Of a DNA stretch of 50,821 nucleotides, positions 1-8,897 are shown piece after piece. Position numbers and translations under genes: made by a program. Position 1 is the stretch's first letter. Every line of letters starts with the position of its first letter. Origin of the DNA: Cardiobacteriaceae bacterium (GTDB taxonomy: Bacteria > Pseudomonadota > Gammaproteobacteria > Cardiobacteriales > Cardiobacteriaceae); the NCBI GenBank assembly GCA_030529365.1, contig JAUMXB010000017.1:1-50821 (forward strand), in the 5' to 3' direction. The notes below the pieces were generated by a model. That model was not told the origin of the DNA. It ran no database searches and worked only from the letters and a program-made list of their open reading frames with translations.

Positions 1-46
1 CACTTTAGCGCAATCCCCAAAAAACACAAACGATAATTCATTTGCC

Positions 47-469
47 TTAACGAATAATTAATACGTTATTTTCACCATAGCGTGCTACCCGTGCGGCATT
101 GGGGCCAAGCCCGTGGCTGCCCGGTTTGACTGCGGAAACCACAACCAGATCCACATCATGATGTTTCGCGGCCATGTTGATTTCCTCATAGACCGGACCG
201 TGGGCAACGAAGTACTGGAAGCGCTCATGCGTGGCATCGGCAAAGTGCTCTGCCATAAATTCCCTGAGGCGCACTTCCATTTCCTCCTTGAGCCGCTTGT
301 CGTAATTTTTTGGCAGATAGGACGCCACAATGCCGCCGCCAATGGGCGGAATGACTGTCATGATGATGTATTCCGCTGCCTCTCCGCCCAGTGCAAGGGC
401 GTTGCGCACCACTTTCTGCGCCGATGCGGGATGTTCCAGATCGACGGGCACCAATAAGCGCTTAAACAT
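47..469 (-). CDS. Universal stress protein (UspA family)
   Basis: A 140-residue single-domain Usp protein. The N-terminus (MFKRLLVPVDLE) and the C-terminal VDLVVVSAVKPGSHGLGPNAARV..NNVLIIR segment match the family fold; the glycine-rich G-x(2)-G-x(9)-G-(S/T)-type nucleotide loop of ATP-binding Usps is only partly conserved (SHGLGPNAARV), so ATP binding is uncertain. The start at 469 follows a strong AGGAGG-type ribosome site and overlaps the 3' end of the TRAP permease gene by 8 bp, so the two are translationally coupled. Usp proteins are known partners of TRAP transporters (TeaD with TeaABC), and the context suggests a modulator of this transporter. Confidence 0.9.
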   Translation of the reverse strand: MFKRLLVPVDLEHPASAQKVVRNALALGGEAAEYIIMTVIPPIGGGIVASYLPKNYDKRLKEEMEVRLREFMAEHFADATHERFQYFVAHGPVYEEINMAAKHHDVDLVVVSAVKPGSHGLGPNAARVARYGENNVLIIR

Positions 470-3143
470 GTACTCCTCCTGATTGACCGGCTACCGGCAA
501 CTGCCGGCGACGTTTGCGTTGAATCCAGGCAATGCCCGCCAACAGCAGGACTCCCGGAACGAACATCCATTCCTTGCGCCAGGCGTTGGCGTTGGGCAAG
601 GTTGCGCCGAGAATCTGCTGATCCCAGTCCAGCTTGTTCTTCTCGGCGAGGCTGTCGAACTCCACTTGCTCGATCAGCCATTCTGAATAGGTTTCCCCGT
701 TGTATTCAAAAGTTTTTCCGGTGCTGCCGATTTGCAGCCCCAAAGCCTGCAAACGTGCTTCGCCGCTCTCGCCTTCAGGCACCGGCAAACGCACATGGAA
801 GCTGACTTCCTTGCCATAGGGATTGACGCCTTTGACATGCAGCATCAAATCGTCGCCCGGCCGCGCCTTGCCCACGCTTTCCAGCAGTTCATCGGCAGGC
901 ACATCGAAATTCGCCGGAGAAACAAAATTCATGAAGAATCCCGGGCGGAAGAGCACAGCTGTCACCAGGATCAGGGCAAGCGTTTCCCACAGGCGGTTGC
1001 GATCGAAGAACCAGCCCATGGTAGCCGCCGTAAAGGCCAGCATGGCGATGCTCGCCACCACGAACACCAGCACGCCTTGCGCGAAAGTCACGTTCAGCAG
1101 CAGCAAATCCGTGTTGAAGATAAAGAGGAAGGGCAAAAGCGCCGTGCGCAGGCTATACCAGAAGGCAACTATGCCGGTCTTGATCGGATCGCCGCCGGAA
1201 ATCGCGGCAGCCGCAAACGATGCCAGCCCCACCGGCGGGGTGACGTCCGCCATGATGCCGAAATAAAACACGAAAAGATGCACGGCAATCAATGGCACGA
1301 CCAGGCCGTTCTGCCGCCCCACTTCCACGATGACCACGGCCATCAGCGAGGAAACCACAATATAGTTGGCCGTGGTTGGCAGGCCCATGCCCAGTACCAG
1401 GCTGAACACTGCCACCAAAAGCAGCATGATGACGAGATTGCCGCCGGAAAGACTCTCGATAATGCTGGATAGCTGGATGCCGAAGCCGGTCAGCGATACC
1501 ACGCCGACAATAATGCCTGCCGTGGCAGTAGCCAAACCGATGCCGATCATGTTGCGCGCGCCGGTTTCGAGGCCGTCTTTCAGCTCGAGCACGCCTTGCC
1601 TGAAGCCCTGCGCATACTGCCCCTGCCTGCGGAAGAAAGCCAGCAGCGGACGCTGGGTGAGCTGGATGAACATCAGCGCCATGGTGCCCCAGAAAGCGGA
1701 AAGCCCTGGTGATTTCTGCTCCACCATCAGGAACCAGATCAGTACGGCGACCGGCAGCAGATAATGCAGCCCGGCATTGACCGTAGGCCTGACCGACGGC
1801 AAATGGGTAATCTCCGTTTCGGCATCGTCCACAGCCAGATCCGGGAATTGCGACACGCGGTAAATCAGCCCCACATACGCGGCAAAAAGCACCACGCACA
1901 ACACAGGAATGGCGGCATTGGGAATAACCTCTCTCATCCAGCCGAGGCCGTAATACAGGGCGAAATAAATGAGACACAGCACAATGAAGACAGATAACGC
2001 GCGCAGCAGCGTGACCATGATCGGGCTTGGCGGATCGGTGCGCGGCAAGCCCTGCATGTTGGCCTTGCACGCCTCGAGATGCACGATATAGACCAGCGCG
2101 ATATAGGAAATCACCGCAGGCAGGAAAGCATGGGTAATCAGCTGGTTGTACGGCATATTGACGTATTCGATCATCAAGAAGGCGGCAGCGCCCATCACCG
2201 GCGGCATGATTTGCCCGTTGACGGACGACGCCACTTCCACTGCCCCCGCCTTTTCCGCCGGAAAACCGACGCGTTTCATCATCGGAATGGTGAAAGTGCC
2301 GGTGGTAACCACGTTGGCAATGGAAGAGCCGGAAATAAGGCCGGTGAGCCCAGAGGCAACCACTGCCGCTTTTGCCGGCCCGCCGCGCAGATGGCCAAGG
2401 TAGGCAAAGGCGGTCTTGATGAAATAGTTGCCGGCGCCTGCCTTGTCGAGCAGCGCGCCAAAAAGCACGAAAAGGAACACGTATTTGGTGGAAACGCCAA
2501 GCGCCACACCGAAAACGCCCTCGGTGGAAATCCATTGCTGGTTGATGATCTGGTTCAGGCTGCCGCTGTTGTGGCGGATGCTCCAGTCAAAGGGCAGGAA
2601 CTGGCCGAAATAGTTGTAAAGCAAAAAGACGATGGCAATCAGCACCAGAGGCAGCCCCAGACTGCGGCGCGTGGCTTCAAGCAGCAACACGATGCCGATA
2701 CAACCGGCGACGATATCCTGCGTGGTGGGCGCGCCGATGCGCCCCGCCAGATCGGCATAAAACACGATGTAATACGACGCCAGAAAAGCGCCGACGATAG
2801 CAAAAACCCAGTCCTGCACCGGCACATGATGCCGCGGCGAAGTGCGCAGCGCCGGATAGGACAAAAAGGCGAGAAAGAGCGCAAAGGAAAGATGAATGGA
2901 ACGGGCGCGGGTATCGTCAACCACCACGTTGAACTGCGTCCAGCCCATCTCGAACAGCCAGCCTTGCAGCATGAAAGGCAAGGGCGAAGCGTAGTAAATC
3001 TGGAACAGTGACCAGGCAATAGCCGTCCAAATCATCAGCTGCCTGACGAAGCCATGCGGATTGCGGGCGCCGGTATCGGTGGAAGCCACCATATCCTGCA
3101 ATTCATCGTGGCTGGCGGAAAGATGTGAGCTGTTACCCGTCAT
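462..3143 (-). CDS. TRAP transporter fused permease (DctQ-DctM type) with C-terminal DUF3394-like domain
   Basis: An 893-residue integral membrane protein made of a small DctQ-like part (about residues 30-200) fused to a large DctM-like part (about 200-720) with many hydrophobic segments. Motifs such as GLISGSSIANVVTTG and the repeated GMGLPTTANYIV loop are typical of the TAXI-type fused 4TM/12TM permeases. After residue 740 there is a mostly hydrophilic stretch followed by a last membrane segment (MFVPGVLLLAGIAWI) and a basic tail, resembling the DUF3394 extension found on some of these permeases. It should drive sodium- or proton-coupled uptake of an organic acid delivered by the TAXI binding protein encoded 81 bp upstream. 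The substrate cannot be read from the sequence. Confidence 0.93.
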   Translation of the reverse strand: MTGNSSHLSASHDELQDMVASTDTGARNPHGFVRQLMIWTAIAWSLFQIYYASPLPFMLQGWLFEMGWTQFNVVVDDTRARSIHLSFALFLAFLSYPALRTSPRHHVPVQDWVFAIVGAFLASYYIVFYADLAGRIGAPTTQDIVAGCIGIVLLLEATRRSLGLPLVLIAIVFLLYNYFGQFLPFDWSIRHNSGSLNQIINQQWISTEGVFGVALGVSTKYVFLFVLFGALLDKAGAGNYFIKTAFAYLGHLRGGPAKAAVVASGLTGLISGSSIANVVTTGTFTIPMMKRVGFPAEKAGAVEVASSVNGQIMPPVMGAAAFLMIEYVNMPYNQLITHAFLPAVISYIALVYIVHLEACKANMQGLPRTDPPSPIMVTLLRALSVFIVLCLIYFALYYGLGWMREVIPNAAIPVLCVVLFAAYVGLIYRVSQFPDLAVDDAETEITHLPSVRPTVNAGLHYLLPVAVLIWFLMVEQKSPGLSAFWGTMALMFIQLTQRPLLAFFRRQGQYAQGFRQGVLELKDGLETGARNMIGIGLATATAGIIVGVVSLTGFGIQLSSIIESLSGGNLVIMLLLVAVFSLVLGMGLPTTANYIVVSSLMAVVIVEVGRQNGLVVPLIAVHLFVFYFGIMADVTPPVGLASFAAAAISGGDPIKTGIVAFWYSLRTALLPFLFIFNTDLLLLNVTFAQGVLVFVVASIAMLAFTAATMGWFFDRNRLWETLALILVTAVLFRPGFFMNFVSPANFDVPADELLESVGKARPGDDLMLHVKGVNPYGKEVSFHVRLPVPEGESGEARLQALGLQIGSTGKTFEYNGETYSEWLIEQVEFDSLAEKNKLDWDQQILGATLPNANAWRKEWMFVPGVLLLAGIAWIQRKRRRQLPVAGQSGGVHV

Positions 3144-3224
3144 AACGTTTCCTGAGCTGTTTTTTCCAAAATTTCAAAAATCAAAGGGCAGATCCGAAGA
3201 TCTGCCCGTCTGGCAAGGCGGAAA

Positions 3225-4187
3225 TTACATCCAGCCTTTTTCCTTGTAGTAGCGCAGCGCGCCATCATGCAGCGGCGCGGAAAGACCATTTTTGATCATG
3301 TCCTGCTCGTTCAGGTTCTCGAACGCCGGGTGCAGCTTCTTGAAGCGGTCGAAGTTGTCGAATACCGCCTTGGTGATTTCATAAACCACCTGCTCGGGCA
3401 CGTCGGCAGATGTCACGACCGTGGCATACACGCCGAAAGTATTGATCGCATCAGGTGTGCCATCGTACATGCCGCCCGGAATGGTCACTTTGGAGAAATA
3501 CGGATATTTTTCCACCAGCTGATCCACTGCCGCGCCTTCCACGTTCACCAGGTGCGACTTGCACGAAGCAGCCGCTTCCTTGATCGCGCCGGAGGGATGG
3601 CCGACGGTGTAGCTGATCGCGTCAAGGTTGTTGTCGCAGAGCGCGGAAGCCATTTCCGCGGGCTTCAGCTCGGAAGCGACGGCAAACGGATTTGCGCCCC
3701 AGCCTTCAGCGGCAACGAGCATATCGGAAGTGGTACGGGTGCCGGAGCCGGGGTTGCCGATATTGAAGCGCTTGCCCTTGAGATCAGCAAAGCTCTTGAT
3801 GTTGGCATCTTCACGCGCCACGACGGTGTAAGGCTCCGGGTGCACGGAGAACACCGCGCGCAGCTTGTCCACCTTCTTGTCCTTGAATTCTTCCAAGCCT
3901 TCATACGCGCGGAACTGGCTGTCGGACTGCGCCATGCCAAGCTGGCGTTCGCCGGACGCGATGGCATTGATGTTGTCCACCGAGCCGCCGGTAGAAGGCG
4001 CGTTGCATTTCACGCCGGTTTTTTCCGTATCACGGTTGACCAGCTTGCAGATGGACTGGCCGACCACGTAATACACGCCGGTCTGCCCGCCGGTACCGAA
4101 AGTCACAAACTGCTGCTCGGCGGCAAAAGCCGAAGCGCTCAGGGAAATGGCCGCCGCCATGGCAGACAGTTTCATCAGGTTTCGCAT
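3225..4187 (-). CDS. TAXI family TRAP transporter solute-binding protein
   Basis: A periplasmic binding protein of 320 residues. The reading frame is open upstream to 4325, but the ATG at 4187 is chosen because it follows a TGAGGAG ribosome site and starts a clean signal peptide (MRNLMKLSAMAAAISLSASAFA). The mature part has the TAXI hallmarks FVTFGTGGQTGVYYVVGQ near the N-terminus and a GTRTTSDMLVAAEGW segment. It captures the ligand for the fused permease encoded downstream; related proteins bind glutamate/glutamine-like or other carboxylic acids, so the ligand stays open. It is first in a three-gene operon and is divergent from gluQ, with a 185-bp gap holding both promoters. Confidence 0.92.
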   Translation of the reverse strand: MRNLMKLSAMAAAISLSASAFAAEQQFVTFGTGGQTGVYYVVGQSICKLVNRDTEKTGVKCNAPSTGGSVDNINAIASGERQLGMAQSDSQFRAYEGLEEFKDKKVDKLRAVFSVHPEPYTVVAREDANIKSFADLKGKRFNIGNPGSGTRTTSDMLVAAEGWGANPFAVASELKPAEMASALCDNNLDAISYTVGHPSGAIKEAAASCKSHLVNVEGAAVDQLVEKYPYFSKVTIPGGMYDGTPDAINTFGVYATVVTSADVPEQVVYEITKAVFDNFDRFKKLHPAFENLNEQDMIKNGLSAPLHDGALRYYKEKGWM

Positions 4188-4372
4188 GAAATTCTCCTCA
4201 ATATTGAAACGACAATCGTGGATTATTCGTCCCGTGGGCCGGTGCCCTATGGTTCGAAGCGAAAAAGTTTTACCATTAAGTAAAGATTGAACGCAAGTAT
4301 CATATCTACAACAAAAATCACCCAAATCCGCATAATACCTTGGTTTCCATCACCGTTTCCGGCAAAAACCCG

Positions 4373-5275
4373 ATGAACAAATCCGCCTGTCGCGGCCGTT
4401 TCGCACCCACGCCAAGCGGCTTTCTGCATTTTGGCTCGCTGGTTGCCGCGCTCGGCAGCTATCTTGATGCCCGCGCGCATGGCGGAGAATGGCTGTTGCG
4501 CATCGAAGATGTCGATCATGCCCGTTCCCGCCCCGAATACACCCGGGCCATCCTCGATGCCCTCGCTGCACACGGCATGACGGGCGATACCCCCGTGCGC
4601 ATCCAAAGCGCCCATGAAAAGGATTATGAAGACGCGCTTGGCAGGCTGCTCCCCCATCTCTATCCCTGCAACTGCTCGCGCAAGCACTGGCACGCCCAAG
4701 CAAGGGACGGCCTGCTCGGCAAGATATATCCCGGCATCTGCCGCAGCAAAACCCTTTCCTTCCCCTTGCCGCCGGATACGGCCATCCGCCTGCGCCTGCC
4801 CGCGCAAACGCTCAGCTTTGCCGACCGCCATTTCGGCCTCCAGACTTATGATTTGCAGAACGATATCGGCGATCCCATTTTGAGACGCCGCGACGGTGAT
4901 TATGCTTACGCGCTGGCCGTCACCGTCGATGACGCCCTGCAAGGCATTACCGACGTAGTGCGCGGCGCCGATTTGCTCGCCGCCACCCCCATCCAGCAAC
5001 ACCTGCAAACCCTGCTCGGCTATCCGCCGCTGCGTTACCTGCACCTGCCGCTGGTGCTGGATTCTAACGGCAACAAGTTCAGCAAACAGAATCACGCCCC
5101 CGCGCTGGATAATGGTCATGCTGCCGCCAACCTTCTCGCCGCGCTGGATTTTCTCGGCCAGGACAGCAGCGGCCTGCTTGCAAGCGACAGCCCCGCGCAT
5201 ATTCTCGAACAGGCCACGCAACGCTGGGACATCTTGCGCCTTGGCAAAAACAGAATTTTTTATAATATTCCATAA
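4373..5275 (+). CDS. gluQ: Glutamyl-Q tRNA(Asp) synthetase
   Basis: A 300-residue paralogue of the glutamyl-tRNA synthetase catalytic domain that transfers glutamate onto queuosine-34 of tRNA(Asp). Visible are the HIGH-equivalent GRFAPTPSGFLHFGSL at residues 6-21, a zinc-binding cluster (CNCSRKHW, then GKIYPGIC) around residues 100-125, and the KMSKS-like NKFSKQN near residue 240. The anticodon-binding domain is absent, as in all GluQ proteins. The start at 4373 is preferred over an in-frame one at 4340 because it places the catalytic motif at the family's usual distance from the N-terminus. In E. coli the gene sits by dksA; here it does not. Confidence 0.93.
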   Translation: MNKSACRGRFAPTPSGFLHFGSLVAALGSYLDARAHGGEWLLRIEDVDHARSRPEYTRAILDALAAHGMTGDTPVRIQSAHEKDYEDALGRLLPHLYPCNCSRKHWHAQARDGLLGKIYPGICRSKTLSFPLPPDTAIRLRLPAQTLSFADRHFGLQTYDLQNDIGDPILRRRDGDYAYALAVTVDDALQGITDVVRGADLLAATPIQQHLQTLLGYPPLRYLHLPLVLDSNGNKFSKQNHAPALDNGHAAANLLAALDFLGQDSSGLLASDSPAHILEQATQRWDILRLGKNRIFYNIP

Positions 5276-5280
5276 AATAG

Positions 5281-5353
5281 TTATTTTTTACCATTAATAA
5301 GCGCTTATCGTGATAAAAAATCATTGCTTAAGCGCTTATATGTGGTAAAAATA
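5281..5353. repeat. Palindromic array element, two dyads (copy 1)
   Basis: AAGCGCTT dyads start at 5299 and 5330 (31 bp apart), separated by a GATAAAAAATC variant of the AT dyad. The outer ends are TTTTTTACCA and TGGTAAAAA, forming an inverted terminal repeat. It lies 5 bp after the gluQ stop codon, between co-oriented gluQ and acs. Confidence 0.95.
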
Positions 5354-5397
5354 TACTATTGCATCATCTTTCATCCGCACCATCCTGCCAATAAAAC

Positions 5398-5412
5398 TTA
5401 ACATATTGTTAA
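5398..5412. promoter_or_regulatory. Perfect 15-bp palindrome in the acs leader (possible operator)
   Basis: TTAACATATTGTTAA is a perfect inverted repeat with 6-bp arms and a 3-bp centre, about 115 bp before the acs start, in the AT-rich stretch expected to hold the acs promoter. A regulator binding site is a plausible reading; the factor is unknown. No clear CRP site (TGTGA-N6-TCACA) was seen. Confidence 0.3.
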
Positions 5413-5527
5413 AAAATACTTTTACTCTTCACATGCAATGAAATCCCTTCACACTTGCGGACAGATGATTGAATTCATGGCAAAGCCTCCCGTAAGATAG
5501 CGAAAAATCACACAACGAGGAGACATC

Positions 5528-7462
5528 ATGACTGCACCCATCTATGCCGTAAGCGACCAAGACCGTGAAGGCGCCCTGCTCACTCCCGAACGCTACGAAA
5601 CACTCTACCGGGAATCCATCGAAAATCCCGAAGCCTTCTGGGCCAGGCAGGCGGAAGAACGCCTTTCCTTCTACAAAAAATGGGACAACGTCCACGAATC
5701 CGATTTCACCACTGGTCGCATCCGCTGGTTTGAAGGCGCGGAACTCAACGTCTGCTACAACTGCGTCGATCGTCATCTCGAAGAACGCGGCCGCCAGACC
5801 GCCCTTATCTTTGAGCACAACGAAAAAGGCAGGGCCTACCGCGTTTCCTATCGCGAGCTGCATACGCAAGTCTGCAAATTCGCCAACGTTTTGAAATCAT
5901 TGGGCGTACAGAAAGGCGACCGCGTCGTCCTCTATCTGCCGATGATCGAGGAAGCCGCCGTCGCCATGCTCGCCTGCGCGCGCATCGGTGCCGTGCATTC
6001 CGTGGTTTACGGCGGATTCTCGCCCGACGCCCTCGCCGATCGCATCAACGATGCCGAAGCCAGAGTCGTGGTCACTGCCGACGCCGGTTATCGCGGCGAC
6101 AAATTCACCCACGTGAAGCGCAACGTTGACCAGGCGCTGCGCAAAACCCCGTGCGTGCAGAAAGTCATCGTCGTGCAGGTCAACAAGGAAGACGTCTATT
6201 GGCAGGAAGGCCGCGACCTCTGGTATCACGACGTGATGCGCACCGCCTCCGCCGATTGCCCGTGCGAGCCGATGGACGCCGAAGATCCGCTCTTCATCCT
6301 CTACACCTCAGGCTCCACCGGCAAACCCAAGGGCGTGATGCACACCACCGCCGGCTATCTGCTCTATGCCGCCACCACCTTCCGCCACACCTTCGACTAC
6401 CGCGACAGCGAAGTATTCTGGTGCACCGCCGACATCGGCTGGATCACCGGCCACAGCTACTGCGTCTATGGCCCGCTCGCCAACGGCGCCACCTCGCTCA
6501 TCTTCGGCGGCGTGCCCAACTACCCCGACCCGAGCCGCCTCTGGGAAGTCGTTGACGAACACCAGGTCAACATCTTCTACACCGCGCCCACCGCCATCCG
6601 CGCCCTCATGCGCGAAGGCAACGACTACGTCACCCGCACCAAACGCAGCTCCCTGCGCATCCTCGGTACCGTCGGCGAACCCATCAACCCCGAAGCCTGG
6701 CAGTGGTACTACAACACCGTCGGCGACGGCCGCTGCCAAATCGTCGATACCTGGTGGCAGACGGAAACCGGCGGCCACATGATCACCCCCATCCCCGGCG
6801 TCACCAACCTCAAGCCCGGCTCCGCCTGCAAACCCTTCTTTGGCATCAAGCCTGCGCTGCTCACCAGTGAAGGCGAAAAGCTCGACGGCAAGGCCGAAGG
6901 CGTGCTCGTCATCGAAAGCGCGTGGCCCGGCATGATGCGCAGCATCTGGGGCGACCACGAACGCTTCATCCAGACCTACCTCGCCCCCTATCCCGGCCAT
7001 TACTTCACCGGCGACGGTGCGCGCCGCGACGCCGACGGCTACTACTGGATCACCGGCCGCGTTGATGATGTCTTGAACGTCTCCGGCCACCGCATCGGCA
7101 CCGCCGAAGTGGAAAGCGCCCTCGTGCTGCACAAGGCCGTCGCCGAAGCGGCAATCGTCGGCTACCCGCACGACATCAAGGGCCAGGGCATCTATGCCTA
7201 CGTCACCCTCATGAACGGCATCGACCCCTCGCCCGCGCTCAAAAACGAACTCGTCAAATTCGTGCGCCACGAACTCGGCCCCATCTACGGCCTCGACATC
7301 ATCCAGTGGGCACCAGGGCTGCCGAAAACCCGTTCCGGCAAAATCATGCGCCGCATCCTGCGCAAAATCGCCTGCAACGAAATCGACACCCTGGGCGACA
7401 CCTCGACCCTCGCCGACCCGCAAGTCGTCGAAGACCTGATCGACAACCGCGCCAACAAATAA
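5528..7462 (+). CDS. acs: Acetyl-CoA synthetase (AMP-forming)
   Basis: A 644-residue acetate-CoA ligase of normal family length. It activates acetate to acetyl-AMP and then acetyl-CoA. Visible motifs are the P-loop-like [13 protein letters not shown] (about residues 258-270), the aromatic-acidic [12 protein letters not shown] motif, the [18 protein letters not shown] hinge region, and the C-terminal SGKIMRR (lysine about 605) that is the usual acetylation-control site. An AACGAGGAG ribosome site precedes the ATG. It stands alone, between a palindromic array element upstream and an intrinsic terminator downstream. Confidence 0.97.
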   Translation: MTAPIYAVSDQDREGALLTPERYETLYRESIENPEAFWARQAEERLSFYKKWDNVHESDFTTGRIRWFEGAELNVCYNCVDRHLEERGRQTALIFEHNEKGRAYRVSYRELHTQVCKFANVLKSLGVQKGDRVVLYLPMIEEAAVAMLACARIGAVHSVVYGGFSPDALADRINDAEARVVVTADAGYRGDKFTHVKRNVDQALRKTPCVQKVIVVQVNKEDVYWQEGRDLWYHDVMRTASADCPCEPMDAEDPLFILYTSGSTGKPKGVMHTTAGYLLYAATTFRHTFDYRDSEVFWCTADIGWITGHSYCVYGPLANGATSLIFGGVPNYPDPSRLWEVVDEHQVNIFYTAPTAIRALMREGNDYVTRTKRSSLRILGTVGEPINPEAWQWYYNTVGDGRCQIVDTWWQTETGGHMITPIPGVTNLKPGSACKPFFGIKPALLTSEGEKLDGKAEGVLVIESAWPGMMRSIWGDHERFIQTYLAPYPGHYFTGDGARRDADGYYWITGRVDDVLNVSGHRIGTAEVESALVLHKAVAEAAIVGYPHDIKGQGIYAYVTLMNGIDPSPALKNELVKFVRHELGPIYGLDIIQWAPGLPKTRSGKIMRRILRKIACNEIDTLGDTSTLADPQVVEDLIDNRANK

Positions 7463-7486
7463 ACTGCTTCCGCGCGAAAAATCATG

Positions 7487-7518
7487 CGGGACGTTGCCTG
7501 CAACGTCCCGTTTTATTT
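7487..7518 (+). terminator. Intrinsic terminator of acs
   Basis: A 10-bp perfect stem (CGGGACGTTG / CAACGTCCCG) with a 4-nt loop is followed by TTTTATTT, 24 bp after the acs stop codon. Confidence 0.9.
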
Positions 7519-7776
7519 GCGCCGCCTATCCGCAGGATAGCCATTAGCCATGCGGTGAAATATCTGTCATTTCAGGCCCGCCATCGCGCAGCAATTTGCA
7601 AGCACAATGGCGCCAAAAGTGCATAACCATACAAAATCCGCGAAAATTGCCCACAACATCCAATTGCTCTGCGAGGCCAGATGGCAGCAGCGCAAATAAG
7701 CAAACCAACAAAACAGGAGCGCAAACCACAGCCCAGACCGCCCTGGAATAACCCATCAAATATCATGAAATGAGAG
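7519..7776. other. Non-coding stretch between acs terminator and repeat copy 2
   Basis: About 260 bp without a convincing gene. A minus-strand reading frame (7544-7759, 71 codons) has a hydrophobic N-terminal part resembling a membrane segment, but it has no ribosome site and no family signature. It could be a decayed small gene or chance. Confidence 0.4.
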
Positions 7777-7856
7777 TTTTTTACCAACAGCAAGCGCTTG
7801 TTATGCAAAAAATTCTCATCACAAGCGCTTCATGATGGTAAAAAATGGCTATTTTT
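7777..7856. repeat. Palindromic array element, two dyads (copy 2)
   Basis: AAGCGCTT dyads start at 7792 and 7823 (31 bp apart). Left end TTTTTTACCA, right end TGGTAAAAAATGGCTATTTTT. It lies between convergent acs and the minus-strand hypothetical that ends at 7879. Confidence 0.95.
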
Positions 7857-7878
7857 GTTCAGTTATTGTCGCAATCAT

Positions 7879-8601
7879 CTAATCAGGCCTGCCGCAGGAA
7901 AAATCGTACACTTCAGGAACCATTCTGCGAACCCTTTCAGCAGACAATAACGAATCTTTTCCTTCGTATGGTTTCTCTTCCAGCTTGAGCAACCTGGGCA
8001 TGTGGCCCATTCGCGGATTCCATGTCAAGTTGGAATCTCTGCCGAACAACCCATCATCAAAATCCACCAATTCCCACCTGTCATCAATCGCCTCATATTG
8101 GCGGTAATGGAATTTGCTGTCCCAGTCATAACAATAAGTGGGAGAGACAATCAGAAACCAATGTTTCTTGCTGTTCATATCCAGAATCAATGGTTTCCAT
8201 TTATCTTCCCAGCGAGGTGGAATATCCAGTCCCTTGCCATCCACGATTTCCACCGAATGGCTCTTCGCCATAAATTCTGCATGACCTGCTGTTATATTGG
8301 GCTCACCAATCACTGTGCGACGAATGACAATCACTGTGCCATCGCTCAACAGCACTTCTTCCTGCCAGTCATCGCCCGTTGGATGGGATTGACCAATTCC
8401 GGTGACTTTTACGAATGCCGTAGAAAAGAAAATCAGGACATAGATGGTTGCAAGGGACATAACAAAACACCCCAGCTTCAGCCAGGGCGAGCAGCCCTGT
8501 TTCCCGCTTTCAGGTGCTACCCCGGCGTCGCTGGCGGGATGCTCCGCTTCATTTGCACTGGTTTCCGGCAACTGCCCGTCCGTATCTTTCTCATTCATCA
8601 T
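7879..8601 (-). CDS. Hypothetical membrane-anchored protein
   Basis: A 240-residue protein I do not recognise. The ATG at 8601 is preferred because GGGGGAG lies 6-10 bases upstream; the frame is open to 8640. The first 38 residues are polar and acidic, followed by one membrane segment (LGCFVMSLATIYVLIFFSTAFV, roughly residues 40-61) and a soluble domain rich in tryptophan and aspartate (PRWEDKWKPLILDM, ELVDFDDGLFGRDS), so the main domain is probably periplasmic with an N-in anchor. Its base composition is noticeably lower in GC than that of its neighbours, which may point to relaxed selection or transfer. It is separated from the upstream acyltransferase by a strong minus-strand terminator, so it has its own promoter. 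Confidence 0.7.
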   Translation of the reverse strand: MMNEKDTDGQLPETSANEAEHPASDAGVAPESGKQGCSPWLKLGCFVMSLATIYVLIFFSTAFVKVTGIGQSHPTGDDWQEEVLLSDGTVIVIRRTVIGEPNITAGHAEFMAKSHSVEIVDGKGLDIPPRWEDKWKPLILDMNSKKHWFLIVSPTYCYDWDSKFHYRQYEAIDDRWELVDFDDGLFGRDSNLTWNPRMGHMPRLLKLEEKPYEGKDSLLSAERVRRMVPEVYDFSCGRPD

Positions 8602-8629
8602 CCGTTTCTCCCCCATTTTGAGCAGGCAA

Positions 8630-8674
8630 CAAAAAAGCACCGTTTCAGGCGGCTGTACCGCCTGAAACGGTGCT
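8630..8674 (-). terminator. Strong intrinsic terminator, minus strand
   Basis: A perfect 17-bp stem (arms 8636-8652 and 8658-8674, CACCGTTTCAGGCGG core) with a 5-nt loop is followed on the minus strand by a T6 tract. It lies between the LpxL-type gene and the hypothetical gene downstream and should end the acyltransferase transcript. Confidence 0.85.
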
Positions 8675-8811
8675 GTGCTTTGCCCTGTTGGCTTTTATTC
8701 CTTCGGTGAAGCTATCCATCTGTTTTCCCGGATATGGACTTGCGTGCACCTTAACATTTTCGCCATTCCCGGGCAATGATCGCCCAGCCGCGCAGGAAGG
8801 AGTTAACCGAA

Positions 8812-8897
8812 TGAAAAAATTTCTCATTATAAAGCGCTTATCATGCAAAAATTTCTCACGATAAGCGCTTAATGATGGTAAAAAATGACTATTTTTG
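8812..8897. repeat. Palindromic array element, two dyads (copy 3)
   Basis: AAGCGCTT dyads start at 8832 and 8863 (31 bp apart). The right end TGGTAAAAAATGACTATTTTT contains the TAG stop codon of the minus-strand acyltransferase gene, so element and coding sequence overlap. The left side carries AAAAAATTTCTCA in place of the TTTTTACCA end. Confidence 0.95.

Noticed and set aside
5281-5353. Array elements as a CRISPR array
   Set aside because: At most three units per locus, spacers are similar rather than unique, and no cas gene is in the window.
7544-7759. 71-codon minus-strand frame with hydrophobic start
   Set aside because: No ribosome site and no recognisable family; kept only as a note on the non-coding stretch.
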